A DNA stretch of 64,000 nt from Gp13-AA77 sp036521995 (GTDB taxonomy: Bacteria > Acidobacteriota > Terriglobia > UBA7540): assembly GCA_036521995.1 (NCBI GenBank), contig DATDGR010000064.1, positions 10,474-74,473 of the forward strand, in the 5' to 3' direction. Both the position numbers and the translations under genes were made by a program. Shown piece by piece: positions 63,110 to 64,000 of the stretch. Numbering within the stretch: position 1 is the first letter of the stretch; each line of letters begins with the position of its first letter. The notes beneath the pieces are model-generated. The model was not told the origin of the DNA, did not search any database, and worked only from the letters and a program-made list of their open reading frames with translations.

Positions 63110-63540
63110 ATGCCCACAGAGTTGCCCGACATTCCCCCAAACATGCAGAAGGTTCTTAATCGCTTCGAGCGGTGGCGGAGCGCGCACACAGGCCGTTGGC
63201 CGATTCCGAAGCGCTTGTGGGCGCAGCCGTTGAACTGGCACGGGAACATGGGGTCTTTCACACCGCGAAGGCTTTGCGTCTAGAGTACGGCAAGCTGAAG
63301 CAGTTCCTGGAATCGACCGGTACCGTAAAGAAATCCGGGGCGACGCGGGTGGTAGAGAAGTCACGCCGGACACGGTCCGAGGCCCGCTTTATGGAACTGC
63401 TGGCCTCGCCGAGGGCGGCGGCTGTGTCGGAGGACCCGATTGAGTTGGAAGGGTGGCGCGGCAAGATGTGCATTCAGTGGAAAGGGACGGCGGTACCGGA
63501 CCTGGGTGGGCTGGGCCGAGGGTTTTGGGAATCACAGTGA
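63110..63540 (+). pseudogene. IS66-type accessory TnpA-like protein, frameshifted
   Basis: ATG 63110 follows AGGAGGACCGGCA. The N-terminus (MPTELPDIPPNMQKVLNRFERWRSAHTGR) continues after a frame change near 63200-63215 as ALVGAAVELAREHGVFHTAKALRLEYGKLKQFLES. It ends IELEGWRGKMCIQWKG and LGGLGRGFW. This resembles the small DNA-binding TnpA proteins of IS66 elements. Confidence 0.55.
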
Positions 63541-63558
63541 TTTCAGATCGTCCCCCAG

Positions 63559-63744
63559 ATGAAGATCTTGGCGGCTCTCGAGGCCGTGGACGGAAGAAAG
63601 GGTATCAGATGTGTGATACCTTGTCGCGCAACTTGGCGAAGCTGCCGAGGAAGCTGGACATCATTGTGGGACATTGTAACGCGCACGCTCGGCGTCGCCT
63701 TACCCACGAGCCGAAACACCTGCCCACCTGAAGCCTGGAGATGA
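63559..63744 (+). pseudogene. Possible IS66 TnpB/TnpC remnant
   Basis: MKILAALEAVDGRKGI resembles the TnpB start (..A...D.RKG..GL), and in another frame LDIIVGHCNAHARRRL recalls the TnpC C.AHARR motif. Both are short and broken; the assignment leans on the adjacent TnpA-like relic. Confidence 0.35.
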
Positions 63745-63789
63745 TGTGATTGCTGTAGCATCAGCAAGTTACGGTGATCGATAGTTTGC

Positions 63790-63817
63790 GTGGGTTCGAA
63801 TCCCACCCCCTCCGCCA
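63790..63817. repeat. tRNA-Ser 3'-end fragment (candidate att scar)
   Basis: GTGGG-TTCGAAT-CCCAC is a perfect T-arm, followed by CCCCTCC, G and CCA, the 3' acceptor strand of a typical tRNA-Ser. The matching 5' acceptor (GGAGGGG) and the anticodon arm are absent upstream. Such partial tRNA copies commonly arise when integrases recombine at tRNA genes. Confidence 0.7.
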
Positions 63818-63861
63818 GATTATCTGATTTGATTCCTTCTGTCTAGCTACTGGACGAGTAC

Positions 63862-64000
63862 GGGTGCGCGACACAGAAATTGGGACGGGCCGACTTTCTT
63901 TTTTTGTGGCATTGTTCCTTGCGTATGTTATACGCTAGGATAAGGAGGCCTCCTATATGCCCCATTCCCTTTCAGAGTTAGAGCAGCGGCGTGAGGTGAT
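63862..64000 (+). mobile_element. Second ISKra4-type IS, left end only (continues beyond window)
   Basis: It begins GGGTGCGCGACACAGAAATTG, matching the inner IS left end, and shares the leader CTTTCTTTTTTTGTGGCAT with it (as reverse complement). The unit is on the opposite strand and clearly diverged, so it is a related but separate subfamily. Confidence 0.7.
63957..64000 (+). CDS. Start of a DUF6788-like IS protein (partial)
   Basis: ATG 63957 follows AAGGAGGCCTCCTAT, where GGAGGCCTCC is also a small palindrome. The visible start MPHSLSELEQRREV parallels MPDDLPTLESERSQL of the inner IS. The rest lies outside the window. Confidence 0.6.
   Translation, partial: MPHSLSELEQRREV

Noticed and set aside
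63728..63817. Complete tRNA-Ser at the right edge
   Set aside because: The T-arm and 3' acceptor are perfect, but no 5' acceptor GGAGGGG, D-arm or Ser anticodon lies upstream; only a 3' fragment is present.
53513..63817. CRISPR array or anti-phage defence island in the mobile region
   Set aside because: No regular direct repeats with spacers, no Cas, restriction or toxin genes were seen; the content is recombinases, IS and a primase-like gene.

Overview
The window looks like a GC-rich soil Acidobacteriota chromosome, probably class Terriglobia. This is inferred from gene content: Oar-like TonB-dependent receptors, tandem secreted TPR proteins, an ASPIC/UnbV FG-GAP protein, two GloVer-repeat proteins, and the order lptC/A-lptB-rpoN-hpf-rapZ. 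No species can be named from the sequence alone.

Layout. 1-3.8 kb: the 3' part of an MrfA-type helicase, a 225-aa unknown protein and an MrfB-type exonuclease, together a DNA-repair operon. 4.4-18.4 kb: exported proteins (TPR proteins, a cysteine-rich unknown, a GloVer-repeat protein), a LacI-family regulator, and an overlapping TPR/UnbV pair. They face a large TonB-dependent receptor (18.6-22.3 kb, minus strand) whose promoter carries a LacI/CcpA-type operator. 22.7-33 kb: an integrase relic, a GSA-aminomutase-like enzyme, then a minus-strand lipid-type cluster (acyl-AMP ligase fused to ACP and a degenerate acyltransferase, PlsY, HAD-IB phosphatase, LarA-like enzyme, NAD-dependent epimerase, lipid kinase). 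34-44.8 kb: ceramidase-like protein, a zinc-ribbon Ser/Thr kinase with a polytopic C-terminus, LptC-LptA fusion, LptB, RpoN, HPF and RapZ. 45.8-53.2 kb: a second TonB-dependent receptor, a second GloVer protein, and the TldD/TldE pair.

53.4-64 kb is a decaying mobile region starting just after tRNA-Glu(CTC). The most notable content is a compact four-gene element of about 4 kb before insertions: a zinc-ribbon protein resembling DUF6431, a CHC2-TOPRIM primase-like protein, and two tyrosine recombinases, the last three genes joined by ATGA overlaps. A near-palindromic GATTGGCCGGTYAAT motif lies at each end. It is broken by a 3.4-kb recombinase-in-trio (RIT) element inserted exactly within the catalytic R-H-T-F codons of recombinase 1, and by an ISKra4-family IS with a 9-bp target duplication inside recombinase 2. 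Removing both rejoins the recombinase codons at the two junctions. Further right are IS66-like relics, a 28-nt tRNA-Ser 3' fragment that looks like an attachment-site scar, and the start of a second ISKra4-type IS.

Dispersed repeats recur: a 113-114-bp intergenic unit with internal 55-bp periodicity (8.1 and 44.9 kb), a REP-like unit present both between genes and in frame inside mrfA, and short inverted-repeat insertions tolerated in frame in mrfA and the larA-like gene.
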